A DNA stretch of 64,000 bases, taken from the NCBI GenBank assembly GCA_001466705.2, contig LATX02000001.1, positions 2,480,001 to 2,544,000 of the forward strand, written 5' to 3'. Both the position numbers and the translations under genes were made by a program. This document shows, in pieces, positions 1 to 11,729 of this stretch. Each line of letters opens with the position of its first letter. The stretch's first letter is position 1. The notes beneath the pieces were generated by a model. That model had not been told where the DNA came from. It saw only the letters and a list, made by a program, of their open reading frames with translations, and made no database searches. Source of the DNA: Moniliophthora roreri (lineage: Eukaryota; Basidiomycota; Agaricomycetes; Agaricales; Marasmiaceae).

Positions 1-286
1 CATTCGGACCTGTGGCACACATTGGTCATTCAGAGAAAATGAATCAATACAACCTGAATATACACACCTAGACCTATACCTGCGCCAACTTCTCCAAACT
101 TGGCCTGTAAAGAATATCATTGTCGTGAGACATATGTCGACTTCCAAGGGGAGCAGGTTCACTGACAGCTGCTTCAAAGACCTGCACTGATATACCGGCG
201 CGAGCAAGACCATATGCAGCAGCCGCTCCACACATTCCACCTCCTACTATCGCAACGTTGAAGTCCTTTCGAGGCAAGCTAACCAT
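1..286 (-). CDS. FAD-dependent monooxygenase, salicylate-hydroxylase-like (5' part)
   Basis: This is the amino end of a flavoprotein aromatic-ring hydroxylase of the salicylate 1-monooxygenase type; the gene runs off the left edge. Exon 1 (286-167) encodes 40 residues with the Rossmann dinucleotide motif VAIVGGGMCGAAAAYG and the acidic end of the second strand (VFEAA). A 62 bp intron (166-105) leads to exon 2 (104-68), which reads KFGEVGAGIGL. A second 58 bp intron (67-10) leads to exon 3 (from 9), giving the family signature GAGIGLGPN across the junction. In the family, NAD(P)H reduces FAD, which hydroxylates the aromatic substrate; the substrate here cannot be told. The start is the only ATG before the Rossmann fold. 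A broken relative lies at 13.8-14.7 kb. Confidence 0.88.
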
Positions 287-357
287 GGGAGCAAATTGAA
301 GTTTGGAAAGTTGAGAGTTGAGGGAATTCTGCTGTTAAATGGCACATTTTCCACTCG

Positions 358-365
358 CTTATATA
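358..365 (-). promoter_or_regulatory. TATA box for the FAD monooxygenase
   Basis: The minus strand reads TATATAAG about 72 bp before the monooxygenase ATG at 286. Position and sequence suit a core promoter. The 283 bp between this gene and the divergent FHIT gene (start 570) must hold both promoters. Confidence 0.5.
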
Positions 366-569
366 GGCGAAAAGGTCTCTTTCGGCATGACCAAAGATAT
401 CGAAAGGACTACTGACAGCGCCCAGGTACGTGTCACAGTTCGAGGTGGGTAGAGTGGCTTCCGTCTAGAGACCGGAATTGTTGTGGGCTTGTGGCGAAAT
501 TGAGAATCCCAGGACCGAGGTGAAGTTGAATGATAAGATGCAATCTTTTCTTTTTCCCACCGGACACTC

Positions 570-1266
570 ATGACGAAGCTCTTGTTTTCAACCATTGAGG
601 TCACTCGTCAGGCCTTCTTTCATTCCGCCTTGTCCTTTGCTATAGTCAACCTGAAGCCAATAGTTCCAGGACGTGAGTAAATGACTGACCGCTAACTCAG
701 TCATCCGTTGCTTGCTTACTGAGTTGTAATTGTCAGATGTTCTCGTTATCCCGACTAGAGTGGTGCCTCGTCTAACTGATCTAGATGGTGGGTGCATAGA
801 TCTAGTTTCCTAAATGAATGGCTTATGACGTTCTGGAACCAACAGATCATGAGCTCGCATCTTTGATGACTTCCGTGCAACGCGTCGGAAGAGTGGTAGA
901 ACGAGCCTACGGAGCTGATGCATTGACAGTGGCTTGTCAGGTCAGTTTGATTTTGTTTCTTGGCATATTCAAGCGCTCACGTCAATGTCGCTTGCGGTCG
1001 GTACATAGGACGGAAAAGCAGCGGGGCAAAGCGTCCCACACGTTCACTTCCATATCCTGCCCAGAAAAACCACAGGCGACCGGTTTTCCAGGAACAACGA
1101 CGCAATATATCCCGAGCTAGAGAAGTCGGAAGCGTCTCTCGTGTCCGATTTGCGACAGCAAACTAGTGGACCTCTAAAAGTTGACGCTGATGAGAACCGC
1201 CCACCACGGACGCTGGAGGAGATGGAGAAGGAGGCAACTTGGCTCAGAGGATTTTTCGGCAACTAG
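570..1266 (+). CDS. HNT2: Bis(5'-adenosyl)-triphosphatase, FHIT/Hnt2 family
   Basis: This is a diadenosine polyphosphate hydrolase of the Fhit branch of the histidine-triad superfamily. Four exons (570-672, 737-787, 846-940, 1009-1266) join in frame to 168 residues, close to the usual 150-200. The catalytic triad HVHFHILP is encoded at the start of exon 4, preceded by DGKAAGQSVP as in human FHIT. Exon 1 gives FAIVNLKPIVPG and exon 2 continues HVLVIPTR, which align with FHIT FALVNRKPVVPGHVLV. The ATG at 570 was chosen because it opens this conserved strand. In the family the enzyme splits Ap3A to AMP and ADP through a histidine-AMP intermediate. The protein ends in TWLRGFFGN. Confidence 0.9.
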
Positions 1267-1371
1267 AAGGTCAAGGAACTGGATTACGGGTCTGTATAAT
1301 TTGTCTAAGGTGGGGTAGAGACTAAAGTAGCAAGTAATGGAGATAGTGCATAGGAGGATCCTATAGTATAT

Positions 1372-2691
1372 CTAGGGATAAACATGGACTTCGTATCCTC
1401 CACTGCGTAATCTGGCAGAAGAAGGGGCAAAACGTTTGTCGTGTAAAATATGATCCCAATCTCCAAAAAGATGGACGTGTCGCAATTCTGGTAGTGCACC
1501 GCCTAACAGGGCGCTGAAATGATTCTCCAATAACTTCCAGATGCTCTCGTCCTCAACCATCATGTTGGTGGCCGCATGAAGACCCACGGAAGTGATGGAG
1601 TAATGAACGTCCGTGAACGTGGGCGGTAGGGTGAAGAAGATGTAGTAGTACAACTCCTCCAAGTTTGGGCAAGAGGCTAAGCATGGGCCGACGTGATCTC
1701 CCATCAAGAAACCAAGATGTCTACCGAATTCAACAGATCCCAACTGTTCACCATAGTTCTCCCACAAGCTTTCGATGTTGTGAATGTAGAGAGCACCGAT
1801 GATGATATGGGTCAGTGATGGGAGAGACCATCGGTATCCGAGCTGATACAGGATCTGGGCAGAGATCGCAGATAGGGAAAGAGTTCGGAGGTGAGGCAAT
1901 TGGATAGGCTGCGCCGTCGTAATGTAGGTGCGGTCGGTGAAGTTGCCGAGGAAGAGGTACTGGAGGTTAGGTGCGTTTCGTAGTACGACATTTAAGGAGT
2001 TAATGCCTCCCGTTCTGCAATTGATGATAGTTTTAATCCCGTGGTTGCTGTCCATAATTGTTTTGGAACTTCACCTTTCGGCATCAAAGTTGTAATTCCA
2101 ATCCAAACGCTTCAACGTAGGAAGCGGGGTGCAGTCTGCTTCAAACTCAAAACGAGGGAGTTCAATTGGAAGATCGGGTGAAGCAGTCGAAAAAAGCCGA
2201 GGTCGAACAAGGACCTCTAGTTGGTTGCATAGCTTCAGGATCTCGACGGAAGGTAAGGGATTGGGATTGTAAGTCGCCGTTGTTGTAGACTGATATGGAA
2301 GCACGACACGACGAACTATACCATGCGTTGTGCAGCCGATTGTGAGACCAAAGCACACAATGATATAAACTGTTTACACACCCAATTTTGCATAGCCGGC
2401 GCCGTCTCCTCGCCGATCCAAGGCAGTCATCAGAGAACCTTGGGATCGACCAATACGAATGTCTTGGTACAGGAACTCCTTCGACAGCGCATACCACTCC
2501 CGACATACTAATGCTAGGACGCGCTTAGTTCGAAAAGTTCTGTCGGCCTCGGAAAACTGAAAATTGCAGAAAGGTTGATAAGTAGTCGAGTAAGCGTTCC
2601 GAGTAGGATAGAAGGTCGCCCAGTTGAAGATTGAGAGCCACATTTCAGGTGGAAGTCGCCTGTTTTGACTCGAATTCAGAGAGGGCGCCAT
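1372..2691 (-). CDS. F-box/leucine-rich-repeat-like protein
   Basis: Three exons (2691-2382, 2315-2075, 2014-1372) join in frame to 397 residues. The amino end carries an F-box core (RLPPEMWLSIFNWATF, about residues 12-27) followed by a conserved VCREWYALSKEFLYQDIRI block. The rest shows irregular leucine-rich repeats such as LRNAPNLQYLFLG, LPHLRTLSL and SCPNLEELYYY. In the family the F-box binds Skp1 of an SCF ubiquitin ligase and the repeats bind the target, which is unknown here. I took MAPSLNSS as the start; an in-frame ATG lies 45 bp upstream. This family is greatly expanded in Agaricomycetes, and three further copies or remnants lie in the window. Confidence 0.8.
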
Positions 2692-2736
2692 CGAGGTTTT
2701 GTGAGGATCTGAAGGAGGATAAGATTGGCAAAGCAT

Positions 2737-3374
2737 GTTAATGCTGTTAGACCTGCGTTTCAGGGTTTCGCATTTTATACCTACTACCCCAGAGCGAAAA
2801 ATGACCTAGAACCTGGGGCCGAACGCGTAAAGGATATCGAGAAACCTTTGCCGCTGGCAGAGATAGCGAGAACGATGAAAGGTCCTGTTTTCCGTCAATC
2901 CCGGGGCCCGGCAAATGCCTGGACCATTTCTTGTTTTGGACACCCCGCTTGCAAGTTTCACTACCATAACCACTAGCTCACTTTCTAAGTTCCAGTCCGC
3001 TCATGTTGCGCTCACGAACAGCATAGTCTATTGCCTTATGGATCCTAGAAAGTCGCCAAAAGCTATCTGCTCCCATCTTGCTCTCATCTCGGTTGCATCA
3101 CTTGGTCGTCAAGAATGAGAAATAAGAATGTCGCTAAATCTGTCTTCTTCGGGAAGCTTTGCGATGCTGTATCCAATACACACGCCACTCCGCTTCCTGA
3201 TGGTAGGAGGCAACACATTCAGTATGCATCAAGATATCCATATGAGCTCTGGCTCACCTCGATTCCAACTCTGCATTGAGGAAACCATACCAACAGCTGC
3301 GGGATCCTCGTATTTAAAGATATTCTTCAACGAGATGTTCCTCATAGGCAAACACTCCCCTTCATTACAAAGAG
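2737..3374. other. Intergenic region without a recognised gene
   Basis: Only short, unsupported reading frames are present between the divergent F-box gene and the M35 peptidase. The right part holds the peptidase promoter. Confidence 0.6.
3311..3318 (+). promoter_or_regulatory. TATA-like box of the M35 peptidase
   Basis: TATTTAAA lies 57 bp before the ATG at 3375, a normal TATA position for a strongly expressed secreted-enzyme gene. It is assigned by sequence and position only. Confidence 0.4.
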
Positions 3375-4784
3375 ATGTTCGCTACCACTGTCATTCTAGC
3401 CACCCTCTTTGCAACTGAAGTCGCTTATGGCGCTCCTGGGTTGTCTCTTTCCGTTTCCGGTGAGAATCGAGATCAATGGTCTTTATTCAGCCGGACCACA
3501 GCTCACACCTTCTTCAGCTCCAGCCTCTATCGATGGCGTTGATAATTTCAAAGTCACTGCAACGCTGACGAATACTGGTGGCGAGACTTTGAAGCTTCTC
3601 AACGATCCAAGAGGCCCATTGTCCCAAATACCTACCGACACTTTCTCGATCCTCTCTTCCACTGGTTCTAGCCCCTCATTTAACGGCGTCAAAGCCAAGT
3701 ACGTTCCCTCGAACGTAATCAAGGAGAATCGCAACGGCTCCTTTACCGTCCTCGAACCGGGAAAGTCCGTGAGTATCGAACATGACCGTGAGTTTCTCAC
3801 AATGCAGGGCTAGATCTTGAAACATACTTATCAACGCTTCTCTTAGTGTCGGCCGCTTACAACTTTACCACTGCCGGCGAGGGCGCCTACACTGTCGAGG
3901 CTCGTAACTTATTCCATTTTGTCGACGCGAACACCGGCAAGGCTGTTCCCGTTCAGGCCGCTTCTTCGAAATTCCAAGTAGCTTCCCTTACCGGGAAACT
4001 TGCGGTTGCTCGTCCACCGGTCGCAGCTTCAAAGATTATCCGCCGAGGCCTCAGGAAACGCACGGGCTTTGTCGGATGCAATGATGACCAGATCAACCAG
4101 GTCTTCGAAGCTATCCCGGTGACGCAAGGATACGTGGCAGAGTCTCTCCAGTAAGTGCTTTACCTAGCTTCCATCATATCTCATGACTGAAGTATACCAC
4201 AAACAGATACTTGCAGGCGAACCCAGGAGCAACAGAACGATACATAACATGGTTCGGTGAATTTACTAAGGACCGTCATAGCCTCGTGACCAGTCAGTAT
4301 CAACGACTCACTGAGAACGACTATCCGAACTACACGTTCGACTGCACCTGCACGGACGAGGGAGTGTACGCCTTCGTTAACATTGACGAGTGAGTTGACA
4401 CCTCAAACATTTCCCCTTGCCTCTAACTCGATGATATTCGCAGCTTTGGTGTCGTTCACCTGTGTGGTACGTCCGTTCTGAGGACAGCCCGAGAGTCATT
4501 TACTCATGAAGACTTCACAGGCGCATTCTGGCGGGCACCGGTTTCCGGTACTGACTCTAAAGGCGGAACCATCCTCCATGAAGCCTCTCACTTCAGGCTT
4601 AATGCTCAAACTCAAGATAACGCGTACGGCCAAAGTGCGTGCCAGTCACTTGCTCAGAGCGATCCCGATGCGTATGTTTTTCCTGTCCCTCTTAGTGGCA
4701 CACATCTGAAAGTGCGTCATCAGTGCTATTGCCAATGCAGACAGTCATGAGTACTTCGGGGAGAATACGCCTGCTTTGCCCTGA
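3375..4784 (+). CDS. Secreted deuterolysin-type metallopeptidase (M35, peptidyl-Lys type)
   Basis: A seven-exon gene (3375-3459, 3491-3787, 3847-4150, 4207-4389, 4444-4466, 4521-4671, 4724-4784) joins in frame to 367 residues. A hydrophobic signal peptide (MFATTVILATLFATEVAYGA) is followed by a propeptide-like beta domain with SIEHDLSAAYNFT. A basic stretch RRGLRKR precedes the catalytic domain, the likely maturation site. The aspzincin signature is complete: GGTILHEASHF supplies the HExxH zinc ligands and GTDSKGG and YGQSACQSLA follow the family. The carboxy end IANADSHEYFGENTPALP matches the basidiomycete peptidyl-Lys endopeptidases. Role: extracellular protein digestion. Intron 1 would be only 31 bp, unusually short; the frame requires a shift there, but the exact borders are uncertain. 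Confidence 0.9.
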
Positions 4785-5615
4785 GTGTTGGAAACGAAGG
4801 CTGGATGAGTATGGTAGATCTATTTATTTGGATAGACTGTAAATTGTGTAAACTTTAGTAGAATGCCAACTTAACAATCAATGACAGCCAATGACACATT
4901 TGAATGAGACCCAATCATGAATGTCGCTAGAAATGCCCAACTCATCCCACTGTCATGATCATCAAGTCACCATTCCCTCCTTAGACGCTCATCTGAATAT
5001 GCCAAGTTACCACACCTCAGGAAGGTCAACAAATGGAAGATAGAGAATCGACAGTCAGGACTGATGTGGCATTGGTAGAGGGTCTAGTACGTGCCATCGA
5101 TCGGATGAAAGGAATTCCTGTTTGAACTAACGTATCTTTCAACCATAAGGGAACGTTGAAGCCAGGGATTTTAGATGAAGAATTAGAACGATATAATTCG
5201 CAGCTTGAAGAACGTAACACGACGACCATTTCCCGACTTCGGCTTGCACCTTCACATATGTATACCTGGAAATCGTCATTCTTCAGTTCCTAAGCAATGC
5301 CACCCTATACCTGATGGCACTGAGCTATTGACTCTCCCCACCACACCACCTCCGCCTTCTCTTCTTGGACCTAGAACCTCTACTCGGTAGCAGGTATGCC
5401 CAAAACCTGATATGCTGTGGTGTGCTGAGCTCATAATCACACTCCAGAAGTTCAAAACCCTGATGCATCGAATGGAAGTTGACACGAAATAAGAATCCGC
5501 TTGGTGTAGTGCATGTCCTCGAGTAGGTGACAGGAATATTTCCTTGAACTTGTTTACCTTTTAGGCTCGCGACGTGATACTGAGTAAGTCGTTGAATTGA
5601 ACCAAAACCTTTCAG
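4785..5615. other. Intergenic; possible 5' exons of the decayed F-box gene
   Basis: A short frame from ATG 5033 (MEDRESTVRTDVALVEG) followed by coiled-coil-like sequence near 5155-5225 may be 5' exons of the downstream F-box remnant. No continuous gene could be built, and nothing else is recognised. Confidence 0.3.
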
Positions 5616-7099
5616 ATGAGGAGCTGGCACGGCTCAAGGAAGAACATAACTCAAAGTCACTCATATCCCGGCTCCTCGTCAAAGTGCTCACGCATGTCTT
5701 CTCACTCCGCGCCAATTCTCTCATTTGCAATCATACGACAATGTATTGGTTTGTTTTCAGTCATGTTTGCAGCGCCTGGCGGGTAATTTCGCTGAATTAT
5801 CCCTCGCTATGGACATACCCTGATCTTGCGATAACCGAGTTTGCGGAAGTCATGATACAGCCATTCTCGATATTGATATTCAGACAGAATATCACATCGA
5901 TGGTCGTTGGCACTATCAAGGTGGAGAAGCGGGCACAATACCTCGTCGACGGTCGTTGGGAATCGGCATTATCAACCGTCCGGAGCCAATTGTCACGCGT
6001 CGGACCCCTAGATATCAACATGACGCGTAGAAACAAAAACCAGGAAGATTTTGTTAGCAGTTTCGTGCAGCCTGCTCACATACTTCGATCGCTAAAGCTC
6101 GGCCTTATCGAATTGTCCCTGCGGATATATTTTATTTTTTGGGATTCTCCAGTCTTGAGGAACCTTACTTCCCTGGAGCTGGCCGGACAATCCGAAATTA
6201 ATTTTCGGGTCAGCACTTCTTGAATACCCTCCGGAACATGTCACACTCGTTTGACCTACATCCTTCCTCATAACACCGATGGAACCTTCCTAGCCCACCT
6301 ATCACATTTGCACGTTTTGAGCCTTTGGGCGGAAGATGGGTGCTACGTTAGCGTGCTCGAGCATGTTTCCTTCCCACCATCCACTAGGGTGAACATCGAC
6401 TGTTACTCGCAGGAATCGAGACAGGACACCATCCCCGAGTCGCAAACGGATCCTTTCCCTCCTTTATACTCCATTCTTTCACAGGTATACTCGCAAACCT
6501 CAAGAACATTAGTATCACTGTCATTGGACTTTGTTGACGAAAAGGATGTCTCCCTCAAAGGCTGGATTCAGCTTGGTAGCCAAGCCTAGAAATTCCGCTC
6601 GCTGCAGGCCAATTCTCCAAGCCTCCAACTCGACCTTTCGTGGTAATTGGACGACGAGGATGCCTCTGAAATCGGCGTGACATTAGCCATTCAGAGCTTG
6701 CCTCTCTAGTTGAACGCTTATATATTAGCGGCTGCTACAAACGAAAGGAAGGCGGGTCAAGGAGATTACCTTACCCTCAACCCGACAAACTCTTCCTTAA
6801 CTGTCTTAAACCGATTCTGTGGTCCGATTCTGTGGCTGACTGATCTGCAGACTTCATCAATTAGTGGTTATGACTGGGCCTATCAAATTCCGTCCGCATT
6901 GAGGTCTGCGACCAGCTACCGAACGGTCCGGCGTCTTCGGACAGCCTCCGAGTGGCATTCCCGGCCCTCAAAAGCCTTTTGTCGTCATTACAGACGTGTC
7001 GAAGCACTCTTAGGTAGTCTTGAATGGCGCCAGAGTTCGGGCATAGGAATGCTCCTACTCAGTGAATGCAAAGGGATAACGGAAAGGCAGGCGCTTTGA
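5616..7099 (+). pseudogene. Decayed F-box/LRR gene
   Basis: A splice acceptor before 5616 opens a frame reading EELARLKEEHNSK and an F-box-like block, then HVCSAWRVISLNYPSLWTYP, a hallmark of agaric F-box proteins. LRR-like pieces follow (LRSLKLGLIELSLRI, LRNLTSLELAG, and from 6251 LAHLSHLHVLSLWAEDG). The frame is closed by stops at about 6223, 6589, 6640 and 6707, each followed by more family-like sequence, so the gene looks broken rather than spliced. It may still be expressed as a shorter protein. Similar to the intact copies at 1.4-2.7 and 11.7-13.1 kb in type only; the sequences are not close copies. Confidence 0.5.
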
Positions 7100-7397
7100 A
7101 GCAAGTGGTTGGGAGAGTGGAGTTTGCTGAAGGAGACGCATGAGTACGACGAGTATGTATATGTCTCGAGCACGTAGCTTGCGGGGTGGGTAAAAGTTTC
7201 AGTACGGAAACTACCTCTGGTGGAACGAAGTTGATTCCGGACCCAACCTGAGTAGCAATGGTCGAATAATGTATATGTTTAATGTCAGATACTGCTACAG
7301 ATGCGATTTACGAGTAAAACACCAAGTCTACTTTACAAACCCATAATGTTATATTTCTTGAATGTGGATATTCCAAGGTGCTTTCACTTCAGGTAGC

Positions 7398-9566
7398 TCA
7401 CCGCCTCCTGCCACCACCACCACCGAGCACAACGAGCTTGTTACTTCGCTTCTTCCTTCCACCATTGCCGCCATTACTCCTTTGCTCCAACTCATGCCAG
7501 GCAATGTCCATTTCCCACTCGTCTTCTTCTCTCTGCTGTGGTCTAGACGCACCACCATTCCTTGGTTGTGTAGGAGTAGTGGAGTGTAAGGCCGATGCGA
7601 AACTCTTCGATCCCCATGCACCCGACACCTTCTGTTGCTGCTGGTGGGATGTAGCCTGTGTCGCAGATGTAGGCGCATCATCGATCCCCGGAAACGACGT
7701 TCCATCAGGAAGCAACACCGACTCATCAGGCGGGCTAATGAAACGTGTGTCCATAGCTGAAGGCGTAAATTTCCACTCTACCGCGGTTTCGTGCTCCCTT
7801 CTCTCCCGTTCCCTCTCTTCTGCCCTGGCTCTCGCCTTCTCATCCTTCCGCCCTTTTTCTCGCCGTTTAGACCTCCGCATCTTCAGAGGCCACTCAAAGT
7901 TCTTGAGACCTTCTTTACCGACGACGCCTTCGAGATCTGCCTCGATAAATACCACATCTGCGCCTTCTGGCATGTGCGCGAGATATTTACATCTCTTCCG
8001 AAGGTCATCATTGACGGTGCCTTCTGAGAAGGCTTCGATGCGAATGGTGATGCTGTCAGGGAAGGCAGCGTAGCTGGTGAAGTGGGAGAGAAGGATACGA
8101 ATGTCAAGTGGATGAAGATAGAGTGGAAGTCCAGAAGCCGCTTGGTAGTAGTAATAGGTCGATGTGCTTGGAGGCGGAGGGTTAACATTACGCCGCTGTT
8201 TCGGAGTAGTACGAGGATTGTTGGCACTATTCGGCATGGATTTATTATTGTAAGGAACCTTTGGGGTTGAAGGAGCGGATGGCAACGTTGGCGTAATCGT
8301 GCCGAATTTGAGTGATAAAAGTTCTTGTGGAATATTGGCGTCTTGGGTTGCGTCAATCTTGGCTTCCTCCTCAACGCGTCGCTGCTCGCGGTACGTGAAC
8401 TGATCCTCGATCTCACGGTGATCACGGTGCGCCTTCTCGATTTGTTCTCGGAGGGCAGGTGTATCTAAAGCAGTGGCTTTAGCAATCTGGTTGTGAACTT
8501 TGAGTTCAGCAGCATCTATGAAGGAGATGCCCAGATCATCTTGCATTCCAGCAAGTAATCGTCTCTCGACGGCTAGGTCGTCGAGGTCTCTTGTCAGGTC
8601 AGATACGAGCGAAGCAGGTGTGGCAAGCATAAATTTGGCGTAATTGTAGACGTCAGGAAGAAAATGAAATGGGGCTTGATGAGGGGGTAGAAGATCTGAG
8701 GGCCAGGTATGGGAACGTGGAAGTGCAAGGGTGGTGATTTGGGGTCGCTGAATGAGCCTCATTTGCATGGTGGCACCTTCTCGAGGAGAATTATCGAATG
8801 GTGTATCTGCCATGGAACTCGACGAGGCAGACGAAGAACTTGGCACTGGATCGTCCTGGTTCGGTGAGGCCGTGCCTTCGAACCATTTCACCGCCTTTAA
8901 TTGGGCAGCATTCACGGAATCAAAGCAAATCGGGCACCTTGCCCATTTGTTTTCGGAAGTGTTCAGGTAATGAAGTATGCAGGGAAAGCAGAAAATCTAT
9001 TATAGGTGTGAGTTATGCCAGATGTCGTGGATGCGAAAAAGTAACGAACGTGTCCACATTTGGTCATTCTTGGTGCAGTAGGCGGAGAGAGGCATATAGG
9101 GCATGTAGTATGTCCTTCATAGTCCCGGTTTGCCACAGCCGACGCCAGCGCAGATGTGCGGGGTAAGATGACTTGTAAAATATCGTTCCACTGGAAGTAT
9201 CTGTTGGATAACTTGGGTCAGCCTGTAGCTCAGCAAGTCACAGAAGCATTACTGACATGTCTGGATCAGCAAAATGAACGGTGTAGTCTCCCATTGGGTT
9301 CATCACGAAACGATACTGAGCATTGACAAATCCTGCAAGACTCGGCTGATAAGCATTAGTCAAACCAATAGCCAACAGAAGGACTCACGTTCTTTATTCC
9401 ATACTCCATGATAATTTGCTGTCTTCCTGCTCCTCCTAGGTATACTGGGGGGTGGATGAGTCTGCCTCGGAGGAAGTGTAAAGTTGAGGAGATGGTTGAG
9501 CGATTGGTTTGAGGCCATCTTTACTGGTCGCTTCGGGGATGTCGCATGGGCTGGTGTGCTCGTCAT
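7398..9566 (-). CDS. RING finger E3 ubiquitin ligase, RNF10/Mag2 type
   Basis: Five exons read MTSTPAHATS...YHGVWNKER, then FVNAQYRFVMNPMGDYTVHF, then a RING exon pair, then a long last exon (to 7398). The RING is CPICLSPPTAPRMTKCGHIFC followed by FPCILHYL and ARCPICFDSV, closely matching RNF10. Exon 1 is 9566-9389 and exon 2 9332-9257. After the RING, a conserved region (LPLYLHPLDIRILLSHF, FSEGTVNDDLRKRCKYLAHMPEGADVVFIEADL) is the RNF10/Mag2 core. The end is Arg/Lys- and Gly-rich. RNF10 ubiquitinates 40S ribosomal proteins during stalled initiation in human cells, and yeast Mag2 has a related role; the same job here is inference. A large plus-strand reading frame opposite it is a shadow. Confidence 0.88.
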
Positions 9567-9753
9567 CTAGAAGAATTAAACAGATACTGTGACGAAAGGT
9601 TCGCAAAGGTCGTCGTGGACGACGTCGGGGAGCCCTGCCTATTCGGAAGGGCGACCGCCAGAGTCAAAAGTCGAAATGACTCTGCGTGCCATATATGTAA
9701 ATCCTCGCTAGGCACGTTCGCTGCCGCGGCACCAATCTCCTCTCTCTCCAGTC

Positions 9754-11508
9754 ATGGCAAAAGGCAAAAATCTCAACCCAGCAGATGCATATCGTTAGTA
9801 TTTGTTCTCAACCATCGATATTTTTTTCGGTAATCTCAATGTGACATTAGGCAAGCAACAGCGGAAAAAGGAGCTTAAAAAGGCGAGTATTGATGCATGT
9901 GCTGTTCAATTATTGAGGTATACTCATTTTACTCTCTGCAGTAGAACAAAACAGAACGCTCCAAAGCCAGAGATTTTGCTCTTGTCAAGAAAGATACTCG
10001 AGGTGTGCAGATTACCGACCTGTCCGACCTACTCTGACGCGTCTCAGACATCGAGGATGAAATCGAGAAACTCGAGGGGCTGGAGAAGCCCTCTGCAGAC
10101 GACAAAGCACGTTTAACAAGTCTTAAGTCGGAGCTGGAACATATAAATAAGAAGAAGGAAGAATATGTAAAGGAGCATCCAGAACAGAGGCGACTAGTCT
10201 ATCGTCCGCGGCGGGACAAGAATGAAGGCGACAAACCTCAAGAACAGATCGTAATGCCGAAGAAGAGGAACTACTTCAACAAGAATGGCCTGCCTCGACA
10301 TCCAGAACGCTCAATATACTACGATCCTGTCTTTAACCCCAAAGGTGTTGCTCCTCCAGGCATGCCTTACATGGAAAGACGTGCGTTACCTATATGCTCG
10401 AGAGAACGTTTGTGACATATTTTTTTAGCTTTGTTACCTGGTGAAATCGACTCGGAGACATCAGAAAGTGGTAGCGAAGGTAGTTCTTGTTGCCTTAATC
10501 TGATGACCGTATACTAATGACCCAATATTAGATGACGACGACATTGCAATGCCAGAAGGTCCACCACCAGACCTGCCGGGTGTAGAAGTAGCTGTGGAGA
10601 GTGATGATGATATACCGATGCCGGAAGGTCCCGCTCCAGGAGAAGAAGCCGAAGGTGACGATTCTACCAACGCAACGTGTGCCTCAGATACTAAGTAATT
10701 GTTTTCAGACAATGAGACACCGTTTCCACCACCACTTCCGCTCTCAAATATTCCACATCCTGCGGGGATGTCACCACCACTGCCCGGTGTTCCTTCAGCA
10801 GCTGGACTATCTAACACATTTGGGATACCGCCCCCACCACCTGGTCCACCGCCACTCGGATTTCCCGCTCCTTCAGCTGGTTTTCCTGGAGGTATACCTC
10901 CACCACCCCCACCTCCAGGCCTCGGTTCTAATTTCCCGCCTTTTGCGCCCAATCTACCTCCTGGAGTCACGCCACCTCCTTTCCCACCTCAGGCATTCCA
11001 AATGTTACCAGGGATGCCAGCACCACCACCTGGATTCTATCCGCGGCAAAAGTCTGCTTCAGCGATGCAGGATCCTCTATCGTCAATGCCGCATCAAACC
11101 TACCAAGCTCATCGAGCCAATAAACTTGCGGGTCACCCGTCTCTGCCTGCTAGACCCACTGCCGCTGCGGCAACTATATCAGCAGAACCCGAGCTGCGAG
11201 ATTTCAAGAAGGAAGCAACAGCATTTGTGCCGACAACGTTGAAGCGAAAGAAGACCCAGGGCCCGGCATCCAGAGTAAACGCTGCACCTGGCGTCGAGCC
11301 TGAGTCTACTGACGCAAACGATGCCGCCGTTGGTCCTGCTCGACCCGATTTACTTAGCACCATTCAAAATCAATTTGGGCTTCCACCATCCGGGACGACT
11401 TCGGAGCCATCCGGAAAGAAGAGAAAGGTTGAAGAATCCAAGCTAAAGAAGAAGGATGATTACGAGAAATTCATGGAGGAAATGGGTGATATCTTGAATG
11501 CTTCATAG
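9754..11508 (+). CDS. WBP11-like splicing factor with polyproline domain
   Basis: Seven exons (9754-9793, 9851-9882, 9945-10002, 10048-10380, 10429-10479, 10532-10654, 10709-11508) join in frame to 478 residues. The amino end MAKGKNLNPADAYRKQQRKK continues ELKKNKTERSKARD, the Wbp11 domain. A conserved middle reads RHPERSIYYDPVFNPKGVAPPG. Two acidic MPEGP repeats and long proline/glycine runs follow, suited to binding WW and SH3 domains. A basic nuclear signal (GKKRKVEESKLKKK) and the family carboxy end YEKFMEEMGDIL close it. The protein is expected in nuclear spliceosomal particles. Intron 2 (9883-9944) appears to be GC-AG: exon 2 ends at AAAAAG before gcgagt, and no GT donor keeps the conserved frame. 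Confidence 0.9.
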
Positions 11509-11729
11509 ATAACCTTGTACTATATTGTTGGAATGGTTGACATCTCACTCGTGGAATTTTACATATCCTGGTGGAAGTAGTGCGTTTTCCGACCCTGCCC
11601 TCAACGGGGAAGCGTCGGGATCAGCCGCTATAGTATTCATTGCTTTATATACTCACCACCAGAGTCCAGTCACACGCGCAGTCTTATAAGGGTGTAGACA
11701 GGCCGGGAACTCGAGAGGATTCCGTTTCA

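Noticed and set aside
7378..8073. Long plus-strand frame opposite the RNF10 gene
   Set aside because: It is the antisense of a conserved minus-strand coding exon with RNF10 motifs, and it has low-complexity composition and no family signature.
10461..10970. Gly-rich minus-strand frame over WBP11
   Set aside because: Complement of the polyproline repeat region.
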